64,000 nucleotides of DNA from CAVSRC01 sp963730325 (GCA_963730325.1 CAVSRC010000016.1:124001-188000), one strand, 5' to 3'. Shown: positions 40,038 to 48,179, counted from the stretch's first letter. Numbers and translations are program-made. Notes: generated from the sequence alone by a model not told the origin.

Positions 40038-41393
40038 CTACTGCGGCTTCTTCCCGTCTGAATCCGCCGCTGCCCCTGGGAAGCCGACCAGCGTCTTCAC
40101 ATGCACATCGCGCTGCGGATAGGGGATCTCGATGCTGTTCTCCTTGAGCACATCCCAAAGCGCCAGGAGGACTTCACTCTTCACGTTGACCACGCCGCCG
40201 GCCGGGTCACTGATCCAGAAGCGCAGGACGAAGTCGATCGACGAGTCGCCGAAGGCCGTCAGGTGGCAGAGCGGTGCCGGCAGGCTCATCACCCTTGCGA
40301 CGCGCTTGGCGGCGTCCACCGCGATCTTGCGCACCAGATGCGGATCGGAGCCGTAGCTGACGCCGAACGGCACCTCCAGCCGAATGTTCTTGTCCGAGTA
40401 GGACCAGTTGATGACCTGGCTGGTGACGAGGTCCTCGTTGGGGATCAGGTATTCGCGGCCGTCGCGCGTGATCACCGACACGTAGCGGGCATTGAGCTGC
40501 TTGATCCAGCCGAACGTCTCGCCGAGAGAGATGACATCCCCCGGTTTGATCGACCGGTCGATCAGGAGAATGATCCCGGACACCAGGTTGGAAACGACCT
40601 TCTGAAGTCCAAAGCCTAGGCCGAGACCGACGGCGCCGGAAAACACGGTCAGGCCGGTCAGGTCGAGGCCGATGGATTGCAGTCCGACGAAGACGGCCAG
40701 CGTGAACAGGCCGATCCGCAAGAGCTTCGCGGTCAGCACCCGCATGGACGGCGACATGTCCTCGAGGACTTCGAGGCGCCGCTCGCTGGCGACGCTGATG
40801 GCGGATGCCAGCCAGAAGAGGATCGTCAGGACCAGCGCCGCCTTGAGGACGAGAAGCAGGGAAACGCGGATGTCCCCGATGTTGAGGGCTGCCGCGTCGA
40901 GAACCGCCGTCGCCGTCTGCGCGAGGTTCAGGATGTTCAGCGCGGCGATCAGCCAGGCGACGACGGCAACGATGCGCGCAACCAGGCGATTGCGGATGAA
41001 GCGCGATGTGATGGATACGACGATCCACACCGCCACCAGGTTGGCCGCGATGAGAACCAGATGCGACCGGTCCTGCGGCATCGTCTGACGCAGGGTCGCC
41101 ACGGCAAGGAGCGCCAGCAGGACGAACAGGATGGGGCGGATGCGGCGGAGGAACAGGGCGTAGAGCCGCATGCGCCGAAGCGTCGTGTCGCGCTGGCGCA
41201 CCCATTGTTCGATCGGCGGCTCGAGCGCGCGTCCCGCGAGCCAGGCAATCGCCGCCAGCAATGCGATCAACAGAAGCTGCAACAACCCCCAGGGCTCCAG
41301 CAGCAACTGGAGCCAGCCGGCAAGGTGCGCGAGCAAATTGTCGAGTTGGCGTACCAGGTCGGTCCAGCTGGTCAGCGGATCGTCGCTTTTCAT
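40038..41393 (-). CDS. MscS-family mechanosensitive ion channel
   Basis: Protein of 451 aa with about eight hydrophobic segments. The pore-lining helix reads TVFSGAVGLGLGFGLQKVVS, rich in Gly/Ala as in MscS TM3. The MscS beta domain follows (SIKPGDVISLGETFGWIKQL, ITRDGREYLIPNEDLVTSQV, INWSYSDKNIRLEVPFGVSY). The C-terminal domain ends IPYPQRDVHVKT. It probably opens on hypo-osmotic shock. Start ATG 41393. Confidence 0.93.
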   Translation of the reverse strand: MKSDDPLTSWTDLVRQLDNLLAHLAGWLQLLLEPWGLLQLLLIALLAAIAWLAGRALEPPIEQWVRQRDTTLRRMRLYALFLRRIRPILFVLLALLAVATLRQTMPQDRSHLVLIAANLVAVWIVVSITSRFIRNRLVARIVAVVAWLIAALNILNLAQTATAVLDAAALNIGDIRVSLLLVLKAALVLTILFWLASAISVASERRLEVLEDMSPSMRVLTAKLLRIGLFTLAVFVGLQSIGLDLTGLTVFSGAVGLGLGFGLQKVVSNLVSGIILLIDRSIKPGDVISLGETFGWIKQLNARYVSVITRDGREYLIPNEDLVTSQVINWSYSDKNIRLEVPFGVSYGSDPHLVRKIAVDAAKRVARVMSLPAPLCHLTAFGDSSIDFVLRFWISDPAGGVVNVKSEVLLALWDVLKENSIEIPYPQRDVHVKTLVGFPGAAADSDGKKPQ

Positions 41394-41695
41394 GGGCGCC
41401 TCGACAAACGCACAGCGGCTCGCCATGCGAAACGGTCGAGCGCCTGCCCTGGAGTGCTGCGCTGTAGCCTATGCATCGGCCGATCGGGTCACACGTCCAA
41501 GCTGGCAGAGTGCCGGAAATGACGTGCCGCGTCGAGCCACTCCCGGCGGCCCGGCGCGCGGCGGAGCGCAAGCGCCGCCTCCCTCGCGCCGTCACAGTCT
41601 CGCTGCTAGGTTTGTGCATGGCGCCGACAGGCTGTCCCGCCAGGGCTTTTCGGATGTGCGCTCACCAAGATGACGGATGACCGACGAGTGCTGCA

Positions 41696-42427
41696 ATGAC
41701 GAAACTCTCCGTAAATCTCAACGCCGTGGCGATGTTGCGCAACAGGCGCGATGTGGGGTGGCCAAGTGTGACAGGCATCGCGCGCGTGGTGCTGGACGCC
41801 GGGGCCGCTGGGATTACCGTGCACCCGCGACCGGATGAGCGACATATCCGCCGGGCCGACGTATTCGAACTGACCACGGTGTTGAAGAATTATCCCGCAG
41901 CGGAATTCAACATTGAGGGCTACCCGAGTCCCGAGTTCTTGACGCTGGTGGCGCAGGTGAAGCCGCAGCAGGTGACCTTTGTGCCTGACCTGCCGGGGCA
42001 GGCAACGTCCGATCACGGCTGGGATGTTTACGGCAACGAGCAATTGCTGCGCCGGTCTATCGGGCAGGTGCAGGGCTTTGGGGCGCGGGCCGCGCTGTTT
42101 ATTGATGCGGATCCTGAAGTGCCTGCAAAAGCGGCGCGGGTTGGGGCTGACCGGGTGGAGCTGTACACCGGTCCTTATGGCGCAAACTTCAAGCTGGCAG
42201 AAGGCCCGGGGCTACTGGCCGATCTGGCGAAGACGGCGCGCGCGGCGCATGAGGTTGGGGTTGAGGTGAATGCGGGGCACGACCTGACGCTTGAAAACTT
42301 GCCGCAGTTCATGGCGGCGGTGAAGGGGGTGGACGAAGTGTCCATTGGGCATGGCATTACGGCGGATGCCCTGCTGATGGGCTTTGCCGAAGCGGTGCGA
42401 CAGTATTCTGCGGCGCTCTCAGCTTAA
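41696..42427 (+). CDS. pdxJ: Pyridoxine 5'-phosphate synthase
   Basis: Condenses 1-deoxyxylulose 5-phosphate with 3-amino-2-oxopropyl phosphate in vitamin B6 synthesis. The 243-aa TIM barrel shows KLSVNLNAVAMLRNRRDVGW, GITVHPRPDERHIRRADVFE, EFNIEGYPSPEFL, VTFVPDLPGQATSDHGWDVY and GVEVNAGHDLTLENLPQF, all PdxJ landmarks. Base composition looks less GC-rich than the neighbours (codons such as aat, tat and ttg are frequent), which may mean a different origin. It stands alone, without acpS. Confidence 0.95.
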   Translation: MTKLSVNLNAVAMLRNRRDVGWPSVTGIARVVLDAGAAGITVHPRPDERHIRRADVFELTTVLKNYPAAEFNIEGYPSPEFLTLVAQVKPQQVTFVPDLPGQATSDHGWDVYGNEQLLRRSIGQVQGFGARAALFIDADPEVPAKAARVGADRVELYTGPYGANFKLAEGPGLLADLAKTARAAHEVGVEVNAGHDLTLENLPQFMAAVKGVDEVSIGHGITADALLMGFAEAVRQYSAALSA

Positions 42428-42431
42428 GAGC

Positions 42432-42602
42432 TCAGTTGGACGGATAGTTGGTGACGATGGCCGTGAACAATTCGCCCAGCTTGCTGCCAAGCGCGGTGGC
42501 GCCGATGATGATGGCAACGCTGATGAGGACGCCGATCAGGCCATACTCGATGGCCGTCGCGCCCGATTCATCCTGCGCCAGTTGCGTCAACAAGGCCCGC
42601 AT
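42432..42602 (-). CDS. Flp/Fap-type pilin precursor
   Basis: Protein of 56 aa, too short for most ORF lists: MRALLTQLAQDESGATAIEY, then GLIGVLISVAIIIGATALGS, ending KLGELFTAIVTNYPSN. The DESGATAIEYGLI motif is the class IVb (Flp) prepilin signature; cleavage by a TadV/CpaA peptidase is expected after the Gly of ESG. ATG 42602 has GAAAGG upstream. No tad/cpa genes are nearby, so it is an orphan pilin. It converges on pdxJ with 4 bp between stops. Confidence 0.9.
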   Translation of the reverse strand: MRALLTQLAQDESGATAIEYGLIGVLISVAIIIGATALGSKLGELFTAIVTNYPSN

Positions 42603-42949
42603 GACCTTTCACCGCATCCTTGAGCACGCCCGACAGTTGCCCCGCGCAGCGCAATTCCTTCGCCGGCGAAGGTTCCAGACATACCGCCCAAGCCCGGCCA
42701 CGTGATTAAGCGAATTGCCGAATCTTGTCACAAATGCCGAGGAAGGGTTCGGCTTCGGGTTCGCGAGCGACCCGGGGTTGTCGGCCGACACGGGCCGTGT
42801 CCGCGCCGGGACCGTCGAAACCCGCCATCGCCTCTATTTTTGCGGGCCGTGAAACGGCACCGGCCGACATGGTTCCGCCGGGCAGATGTGCGCGCCAACA
42901 CGATGGCCGCCGTGGTTAAGCCTTTGTCGACGCCTGTTGCGTAAATTGA

Positions 42950-43036
42950 CAGATGGCGAGACCGTTGGCCGCGTATCTGGCAGCTCGCCCATTTCTAAGG
43001 GCCGCTTCGGATTGCCGATTCGAAGCGGCTCTTTTC
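42950..43036 (+). ncRNA. Candidate small RNA ending in a strong terminator
   Basis: A perfect 9-bp stem gccgcttcg (43001-43009) / cgaagcggc (43021-43029) is followed by tctttt on the plus strand, a classic intrinsic terminator. No plus-strand gene ends nearby: pdxJ stops about 570 bp upstream and an opposing pilin gene intervenes. The upstream bases contain a second possible stem (gccca...gggc), so a short transcript starting near 42950 is plausible. No clear promoter was found. The 5' end is a guess. Confidence 0.35.
43001..43035 (+). terminator. Intrinsic terminator hairpin
   Basis: A 9-bp perfect stem with an 11-nt loop and a following tctttt run. On the minus strand no T-run follows, so it should act on plus-strand transcripts. 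Confidence 0.7.
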
Positions 43037-43086
43037 GTCGGCGAAGGGCAGCCCGCCGGTCGCCGGCCGCCTGCCCCACTGCCGCC

Positions 43087-43170
43087 CGCTTCTCGTTGAC
43101 GGTGAGGAAGTCGGCCTTGGCGACGCGCTCCCTTGAGCGCCGCACGGTCGGCCGACGGCGCTGCCCAGTG
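43087..43170 (-). pseudogene. Remnant copy of the GTA portal gene 3' region
   Basis: 43087-43132 is identical over 46 bp to 44434-44479 inside the portal gene and encodes the same ERVAKADFLTVNEKRA stretch. Weaker similarity extends to about 43170 (SADRAAL). The flanks do not match. It lies just beyond the immunity gene, so the toxin-immunity pair is bracketed by direct copies of the portal 3' end. Confidence 0.85.
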
Positions 43171-43184
43171 GTTGTCGCAAACAG

Positions 43185-43556
43185 CTACGTCGGCACGAAC
43201 GAACCGTCTTCAAGTCCGCGAATAATCATCCCGGCATCGAGAGCGTAGGGCTGTTCCATGGCTCGTTGTATGGCGTAGAGAACCGTCCGAGCCTCAACCG
43301 GCGCGACCCCCAGACTCCGTATGGCTGCCTTGAGCCTCACCTGCGGATTCGGATGATCATAGAGAGAGATCAGCGCGCGCCGTGCTTGAATCCCGCGAGC
43401 GCGGAGTTCGTTGTCCACCGCATCCATTTGGCTATAGAGCTTCTTGTATCGAGCGATCCGGTCGTAAAGCAGCGCCTGATCCTGCCCTATCGCAATCTCG
43501 GCGAACCGTGAAATCAGCTCTTCTGTCGTCAGCGTCCGGAGATCGACGTTCTTCAT
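43185..43556 (-). CDS. DUF2019-family protein, probable immunity protein
   Basis: All-helical protein of 123 aa: LTTEELISRFAEIAIGQDQA, then LYSQMDAVDNELRARGIQAR, then LYDHPNPQVRLKAAIRSLGV and GMIIRGLEDGSF. This matches DUF2019, a HEAT-like family often found as the immunity partner of polymorphic toxins. Its ATG overlaps the toxin stop (ATGA), the usual arrangement that lets the antidote be made with the toxin. Start ATG 43556. The immunity role is inferred from family and context. Confidence 0.8.
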   Translation of the reverse strand: MKNVDLRTLTTEELISRFAEIAIGQDQALLYDRIARYKKLYSQMDAVDNELRARGIQARRALISLYDHPNPQVRLKAAIRSLGVAPVEARTVLYAIQRAMEQPYALDAGMIIRGLEDGSFVPT

Positions 43557-44360
43557 GGCGAGAGCACTCCCACGTCGATCAGTCCAGCAAGACCAACGCG
43601 TCGCCGCTCGTTCCAGCTCCTACCCCTGAGGTAGGCACGCGGCGCAAGACCGTCGAACTTCTCGTTGGGTAGCTCGTACCACCTATTCAGTTCCCAGTGC
43701 TTCAGCGTCGGGATGCGCACGAGGTTCTCCGGTGCTTCGATCAGCGCCCGCGAGAAGCCATAGTTGCGTGCCGGCGTCTGCTCCACGATGTGATGGATAT
43801 CGTAGCCTCTTTTTGGCTCGAATGCCGCCTGCTGCAATTCGGCAAGCGATTTCGGCTTGTCGAGATAGGCCTGGACATAAGGCCCGTACCTGTAGATCCA
43901 CTCGGCCGCCTGGATGACGTCGAGCACGCGTCCCACCGGCGTTGCCTCGACCCCGATGCGGAAGACCCAACGTGCCACCAGCTTGACGATGGGCCAGCGC
44001 AGCGATGCCCGCGGCGGCTCGATTGTCGGGATCTGCGGCGGCGGTTCGTTCGGCGGGATCGGCGAAAATCTCGGCGGCGGACGGCTTATCCCGGATGGCG
44101 GGCGGCTTGCTGGCGCTTCGTTTGCCGCGGCCCCGGTTGGCGGGTTGTTGCCGTGCCATCCCGGCACCTTTGTCCATTGCCCGCCACCCGGGCTGCCGCG
44201 CGGCACACGCGGCTGGTTGGGATCGAAGTTGGCCTTGCCGAGCAGCGCCAGCACGCGCGCCGGCCGTCATCACCTCTGCCGCGGCCAGCGCCGATTTCAG
44301 GCGCAGCGCCGCCGTCCGCAGGCGGGCCTCCGCCTGCGTCGATACCTCCACCTCCAGCAT
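43553..44360 (-). pseudogene. Putative GTA-linked HNH-type nuclease toxin, one frameshift near its start
   Basis: The N-terminus MLEVEVSTQAEARLRTAALR starts 3 bp after the portal stop. One extra base near 44258 separates it from the main frame, LLGKANFDPNQPRVPRGSPG, which has the PNQPRxPxGS-GGQWT motif typical of phage-linked toxin linkers. A Pro-rich linker and a C-terminal domain follow with YDIHHIVEQTPARNYGFSRA and NLVRIPTLKHWELNRWYE, an HNH/LHH-like pattern (HH, Asn, His). A DNA-cutting role is inferred. It overlaps a DUF2019 gene. Confidence 0.7.
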
Positions 44361-44363
44361 GGA

Positions 44364-45620
44364 TCAGCCGCCGGCGCCGGTCAGCGCGTCGGCGCCCTCG
44401 CCTTCCTCGATCGGCTGATAGCCGACCGCGGCGCGCTTCTCGTTGACGGTGAGGAAGTCGGCCTTGGCGACGCGCTCCCACAGTGCTGCGCGGTCGGCCG
44501 ACAGCGCCTCCACCTGGTCGGCATCGAACCAGAGACGTAGGGTGGGTTGAGCGGAGCGATACCCACCGTCTCCGGCTCCCGCACCGTCCTCGAACGACGG
44601 CGCCAGCCAGGCGCCGAGCGCCGCGGCGATCCTGGCGGTCAGCGGCAGCACCGTCGAACGCCAGAAGGCGGCGTTGGCCTCCTTGAAGTTCGAATAGGTG
44701 TTGTCGCCGGGAATGCCGAGCAGCATCGGCGGCACGCCGAAGGCGAGCGCGATCTCGCGCGCCGCGCCGTTCTTGGCCTCGAGGAAGTCCATGTCCTTCG
44801 GCGAGAGGCTCATCGCCTTCCAGTCGAGCCCGCCTTCGAGCAGCAGCGGCCGCCCGGCCCGCTTCGCGCCGGTGAAGCCGGCTTCGAGTTCCGCCTTCAA
44901 CCGCTCATATTGTTCGTTGGTCAGGTTGCCGCCGTCCTTCGCCTGATAGACCAGCGCGCCGGAAGGCCGCGCCGAATTGTCGAGCAGCGCCTTGTTCCAG
45001 GTGCCGGCGGCGTTGTGGATGTCGAGCGCCACCGCCGCCGCCTCGATCGGCGCGAAGCCGTAATGGTCGTCGAGCGGATGGAACAATCTCAGATGCAGGA
45101 TCGGCGAAGGCCCGTCGGGGAGAACCGGGAAGCGCAGCGAACGCCCGCCGACCGTGTACTCGTAGGCCTCCGGCCAGCCGTCGCTGCCGGGCACCACCTT
45201 CATGCGGTCGGGGCGCAGCGTGTGCAGCTCGCGCACGATCCCGTCGACGTTGACCGCCTCGATATAGGCGTTGCCGGCGGTGAGCAGGAAGCCGGCCAGC
45301 GCCTCGCGGAAGTCGGCGCCCGCCTGCCCGCGGTTCGGCCGGGCGAGCAGGGCGAGCAGCGGGTGCTCGTCGATCTCCGCCGCGCCGTCATAGAGCAGCC
45401 ACGGCACGCTCGCCGAGGCTTCCGCGATCAGCCGGATGCAGCGATAGGCGATGGCGTTGCGGGCAAAGCCCTCGCGCGCCAGCGCCGCATAGTCGCGCGG
45501 CGTCCAGGCCGGCCGGCCGGCGCTCTGGAACGCGATCAGCGGTCCCGCCGCCGATGCCTTGGTCTCGGCGCGTGCCGGTTCGGCCGCGCGCGAGCGCGGT
45601 GCAAGAAATGGAATGCGCAT
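44364..45620 (-). CDS. GTA portal protein (HK97 family, RcGTA g3-like)
   Basis: Dodecameric head vertex through which DNA enters and leaves. The 418-aa frame is intact: AFQSAGRPAWTPRDYAALAR, IAYRCIRLIAEASASVPWLL, LLTAGNAYIEAVNVDGIVRE, LRLFHPLDDHYGFAPIEAAA, GVPPMLLGIPGDNTYSNFKE and WERVAKADFLTVNEKRAAVG. ATG 45620 (MRIPFLAPRSRA) is chosen because upstream codons derive from a spacer repeat. The stretch DGGYRSAQPTLR near the C-terminus is encoded by an inserted palindromic repeat (see 44536). Confidence 0.93.
   Translation of the reverse strand: MRIPFLAPRSRAAEPARAETKASAAGPLIAFQSAGRPAWTPRDYAALAREGFARNAIAYRCIRLIAEASASVPWLLYDGAAEIDEHPLLALLARPNRGQAGADFREALAGFLLTAGNAYIEAVNVDGIVRELHTLRPDRMKVVPGSDGWPEAYEYTVGGRSLRFPVLPDGPSPILHLRLFHPLDDHYGFAPIEAAAVALDIHNAAGTWNKALLDNSARPSGALVYQAKDGGNLTNEQYERLKAELEAGFTGAKRAGRPLLLEGGLDWKAMSLSPKDMDFLEAKNGAAREIALAFGVPPMLLGIPGDNTYSNFKEANAAFWRSTVLPLTARIAAALGAWLAPSFEDGAGAGDGGYRSAQPTLRLWFDADQVEALSADRAALWERVAKADFLTVNEKRAAVGYQPIEEGEGADALTGAGG
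44536..44573. repeat. REP-like repeat inserted in frame in the portal gene
   Basis: The bases gtagggtgggttgagcggag and the following cgatacccaccg form an imperfect palindrome. They closely resemble the outer arms of the intergenic element at 48079-48176 (gtaggatgggtt / aacccaccctac). Within the portal frame this adds about 12 residues between the conserved LAPSF and LRLWF segments without breaking the frame. Confidence 0.7.
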
Positions 45621-45685
45621 GAGAAATCTCCGGTCGTCCCCACGCGGGGACCAGGGCGGCATCAATCGCCGCCGTTCGCGCCACC

Positions 45686-45830
45686 CGCATCCATGGGGCT
45701 TGCGCCGAACCTCCCCCTTGAGGGGAGGTCGAAATGCCGAAGGCATTTCGGGCGGGGGTTCATTCGCTTATGGGCCCCTCCCCGAAACGGATCACACCGT
45801 TTCGACCCTCCCTCCAGGGGAGGGTTCACG
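45686..45830. repeat. Palindromic spacer repeat upstream of the portal gene
   Basis: Contains cccccttgaggggagg, aaatgccgaaggcattt, aaacggatcacaccgttt and cctccctccaggggaggg, several nested hairpins in the 272-bp gap between portal and MarR genes. I see no coding sequence here. Confidence 0.6.
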
Positions 45831-45892
45831 TACCGTGCCGCGCCGCTCGCCGGCGAACACACCTGTTGGCCCGCCAGCACGTCCCGACATCT

Positions 45893-46393
45893 CTATTCCT
45901 TCTCGCGCGTGATCCCGGCGATGAGTTTCGCCAACAGCGCGTCGAGCGCCTTCTGCTCGCTCCTGGTCAGTGCCGAGAGCAGGTCGACCTCATTGGCGAC
46001 ATGCGCCTCATAGGCCCTGTCGATCAGCGCCCGCCCTTTCCGGGTCAGCGCCACCAGCGTGCCGCGCCGGTCGGTGGGGTGCTTGCGTCGCTCCACCAGC
46101 CCGGCCTTCTCCAGCCGGTCGATGCGCGCGGTCATGCCGCCCGACGACATCATCGTCGTCTCGTAGAGCACCGTCGGCGTCAGCGCGTAGGGCGCGCCGG
46201 TTCGGCGCAGGGTCGCCAGAACGTCGAACTCGCCCGGCTGCAATCCGAACGCGGCCATGACCGGCGTCAGCCAGTCGCGCATGATGATCAGCGAGGCCTC
46301 GTTCAGGCGTCCCAGCAGCGCCATCGGGAACGCGTCCATCTCGGGGCGTTCCTGACGCCATTGCGCGGCAGCGATTGCGGCACGGTCGGTCAT
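45893..46393 (-). CDS. MarR-family transcriptional regulator
   Basis: Winged-helix repressor of 166 aa. The DNA-binding core is FGLQPGEFDVLATLRRTGAP, LTPTVLYETTMMSSGGMTAR (recognition helix) and IDRLEKAGLVERRKHPTDRR with the DRR wing. A C-terminal dimer helix follows. It is divergent from an EamA exporter gene, which it probably represses. ATG 46393 is taken as start; ATG codons at 46411 and 46414 are also possible but would lie inside the operator palindrome. Confidence 0.9.
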   Translation of the reverse strand: MTDRAAIAAAQWRQERPEMDAFPMALLGRLNEASLIIMRDWLTPVMAAFGLQPGEFDVLATLRRTGAPYALTPTVLYETTMMSSGGMTARIDRLEKAGLVERRKHPTDRRGTLVALTRKGRALIDRAYEAHVANEVDLLSALTRSEQKALDALLAKLIAGITREKE

Positions 46394-46402
46394 CGTTATG
46401 TC

Positions 46403-46416
46403 TCTTGACATCAAGA
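46403..46416. promoter_or_regulatory. Probable MarR operator
   Basis: TCTTGA-CA-TCAAGA, a 6-bp inverted repeat with a 2-bp centre, lies between the divergent MarR and EamA genes. This form is typical of MarR-type operators. Confidence 0.6.
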
Positions 46417-46489
46417 TACTTTATGCCAAGATATTATCAGACTTGCCGGCGGCGGCCAAGCCGCCCTCCCCTTGTCGGAGACCGGACCC

Positions 46490-47440
46490 ATGATCGCCCC
46501 TTCCGCCGGCGTGGCGGCGCTCGTCGCCGCCGCGCGCACGACCCCGCTCGTCCTGCTCGTCGCCGTCGGTTCGCTGCTCGGCATCTTCGCCGCGCTCGCC
46601 AAGGCGGCGACGGAGGCCGGCTGGCATCCGCTTTCCTTCCTGTTCTTCTCGTTGGTCGGCTCGGGCGCAATCCTCGCCGCGCTTGCCGCCCGCAGCGGCC
46701 GGCGGCCGCGGCTCGACCGGCCGACGCTCCTCTATTTCCTCGGCTCCGGCCTCCTGTCCGGCATGGCGCCGAACGCGCTCTCCTTCGTCGCCATCGGTCA
46801 TGTCGGCGCCGGATTCGTCGCCCTCGGCTTCGCCTTCCCGCCGCTCATCTCCTATTGTCTGGCGCTGGCGCTGAAGATGGAGCGCTTCGCTGCCCTCCGC
46901 GCCGCCGGCCTGGTGCTTGCCTTTCTCGGCGTGGTGGTGCTGGTGGCAAACAAGATCGCAATCGGCGACGCCGGTTTCGGCTGGATCGCGCTTGCGCTTG
47001 CCGCGCCGCTCTTCGTTGCCGGCGGCAATATCTTCCGCAGCCTTTACTGGCCTCCCGGTGCGACGCCGCTGTCGCTGGCGCCGGGCATGCTGATTGCCGC
47101 GGCGCTGCTGCTCGCGCCCGTCCTCGCCGTCGCGGGCGTACCTCTGCTGCCGCCGCTCAACGCCACGACGGTCGCACTTCTGTTGGCGCAGATCGGCGTC
47201 TTCGCGGCGACCTTCAGCCTGATCTTCCAGCTGCAGGCGCTGGCCGGCCCGGTCTATCTCAGCCAGATCGGATCGGTCGGCGCCGCCGCCGGCGGACTGA
47301 TCGCCGTCATCGTCCTCGGCGAACCGGCCAATGTCGGTCTCGCCGCGGCCATGTTCGCCGTCCTTGCCGGCGCCTGGCTCGTCAACCGCACCCATGCGAC
47401 GGCCACGCCGCGCGCCTGTCCGTCGCCCTGCCCGGGCTAG
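46490..47440 (+). CDS. EamA/DMT-family transporter
   Basis: Inner-membrane exporter of 316 aa with ten hydrophobic segments in two EamA halves: LVLLVAVGSLLGIFAALAKA, LAFLGVVVLVANKIAIGDAG, ALAGPVYLSQIGSVGAAAGG and LIAVIVLGEPANVGLAAAMF. The second-half motif with GxxxGGxxAxxxLGE is characteristic. The substrate is unknown. ATG 46490 is preferred to a TTG six codons upstream. Divergent from and likely controlled by the MarR gene. Confidence 0.9.
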   Translation: MIAPSAGVAALVAAARTTPLVLLVAVGSLLGIFAALAKAATEAGWHPLSFLFFSLVGSGAILAALAARSGRRPRLDRPTLLYFLGSGLLSGMAPNALSFVAIGHVGAGFVALGFAFPPLISYCLALALKMERFAALRAAGLVLAFLGVVVLVANKIAIGDAGFGWIALALAAPLFVAGGNIFRSLYWPPGATPLSLAPGMLIAAALLLAPVLAVAGVPLLPPLNATTVALLLAQIGVFAATFSLIFQLQALAGPVYLSQIGSVGAAAGGLIAVIVLGEPANVGLAAAMFAVLAGAWLVNRTHATATPRACPSPCPG

Positions 47441-47711
47441 AGTCCTTCACGGTCAAATAGGACCATTCCGACGGAGCGATTTTGCGACAGGATCGAGCCG
47501 GCGGGCGAAGGACGTAGCCGGGGTACGGCCAAGACCGACGGCGACGATAATGGCGCAAAAGCGCCCGTCCCTTCGGGTTTCCGAGCGGCGGACGCCCAAC
47601 GCCGATCCCGGCTCGACCGATGCCTGAGATGCGGCCTCCCGGCTCATTGCTCACGGCCATTGGCGGCGGCTAGGCTGTGCCTGTTGCAACCGTCATGATC
47701 GGGAGTCTCCG
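47441..47711. other. Spacer of about 270 bp without a recognised gene
   Basis: Holds short complementary words (gcgcaaaagcgc near 47550) and an open minus-strand frame of 64 codons with an Arg-rich product that I do not trust. It begins immediately after the EamA stop. I see no promoter or clear RNA. Confidence 0.4.
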
Positions 47712-48083
47712 ATGACCGCCGAAGCCGCCTGGTTCTCCCGCACCGCCATCGCCGCGGCCGGCATTCTCGGCGCCGTCGGCGTCATGGCGGCGGCGGGCAC
47801 CACCCATCTCGGCGATACGCATATTCTGGGGCCCCTGTCGCTCATCGCGCTTACCCAGGCACCGGCGGTGCTGGTGCTGGCGCTGCTTGCCGGCCGTCAC
47901 TGGTCGACGCGCCTGGCGACGGTGCTGATCGGGGCCGGCGCGCTCGTCTTCGTGGCCGATCTCGCCGCGATCCACTTCCTGGGCGCGAGCCCGCTGCCGA
48001 TCGCTGCCCCCATCGGCGGCAGCGCCATGATCCTCGGCTGGCTGGCGCTCATTCCGGCCGCCTTCGTCGGCCGCGGGTCGTAG
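47712..48083 (+). CDS. DUF423-family membrane protein
   Basis: Protein of 123 aa with four hydrophobic helices. FSRTAIAAAGILGAVGVMAA near the start and LPIAAPIGGSAMILGWLALI near the C-terminus fit the DUF423 (YgdD-like) pattern, where the APIGG-x-(A/F)-(L/M)-x-GW motif is conserved. Function is unknown in the family. RBS gggagtc lies just before ATG 47712. Confidence 0.8.
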   Translation: MTAEAAWFSRTAIAAAGILGAVGVMAAAGTTHLGDTHILGPLSLIALTQAPAVLVLALLAGRHWSTRLATVLIGAGALVFVADLAAIHFLGASPLPIAAPIGGSAMILGWLALIPAAFVGRGS

Positions 48084-48176
48084 GATGGGTTAGCGCCGGT
48101 GGCGCGTAACCCATCGTCGTTGTCGAGAACCAATGTGGGTTACGGCGCTTGCGCGCCTAACCCACCCTACGGGCGC
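48079..48176. repeat. Long palindromic intergenic element
   Basis: Outer arms gtaggatgggttagcgcc and ggcgcctaacccaccctac type words, with inner arms ggcgcgtaacccatcg and tgggttacggcgc, give a cruciform-like structure of about 98 bp between DUF423 and aldo/keto reductase genes. Its outer arm matches the insert in the portal gene at 44536. It overlaps the last codons of DUF423. Confidence 0.75.
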
Positions 48177-48179
48177 CGC

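Noticed and set aside
47453..47647. 64-codon minus-strand ORF after the EamA gene
   Set aside because: Arg-rich, no ribosome-binding site, no recognisable family; left as unassigned spacer.
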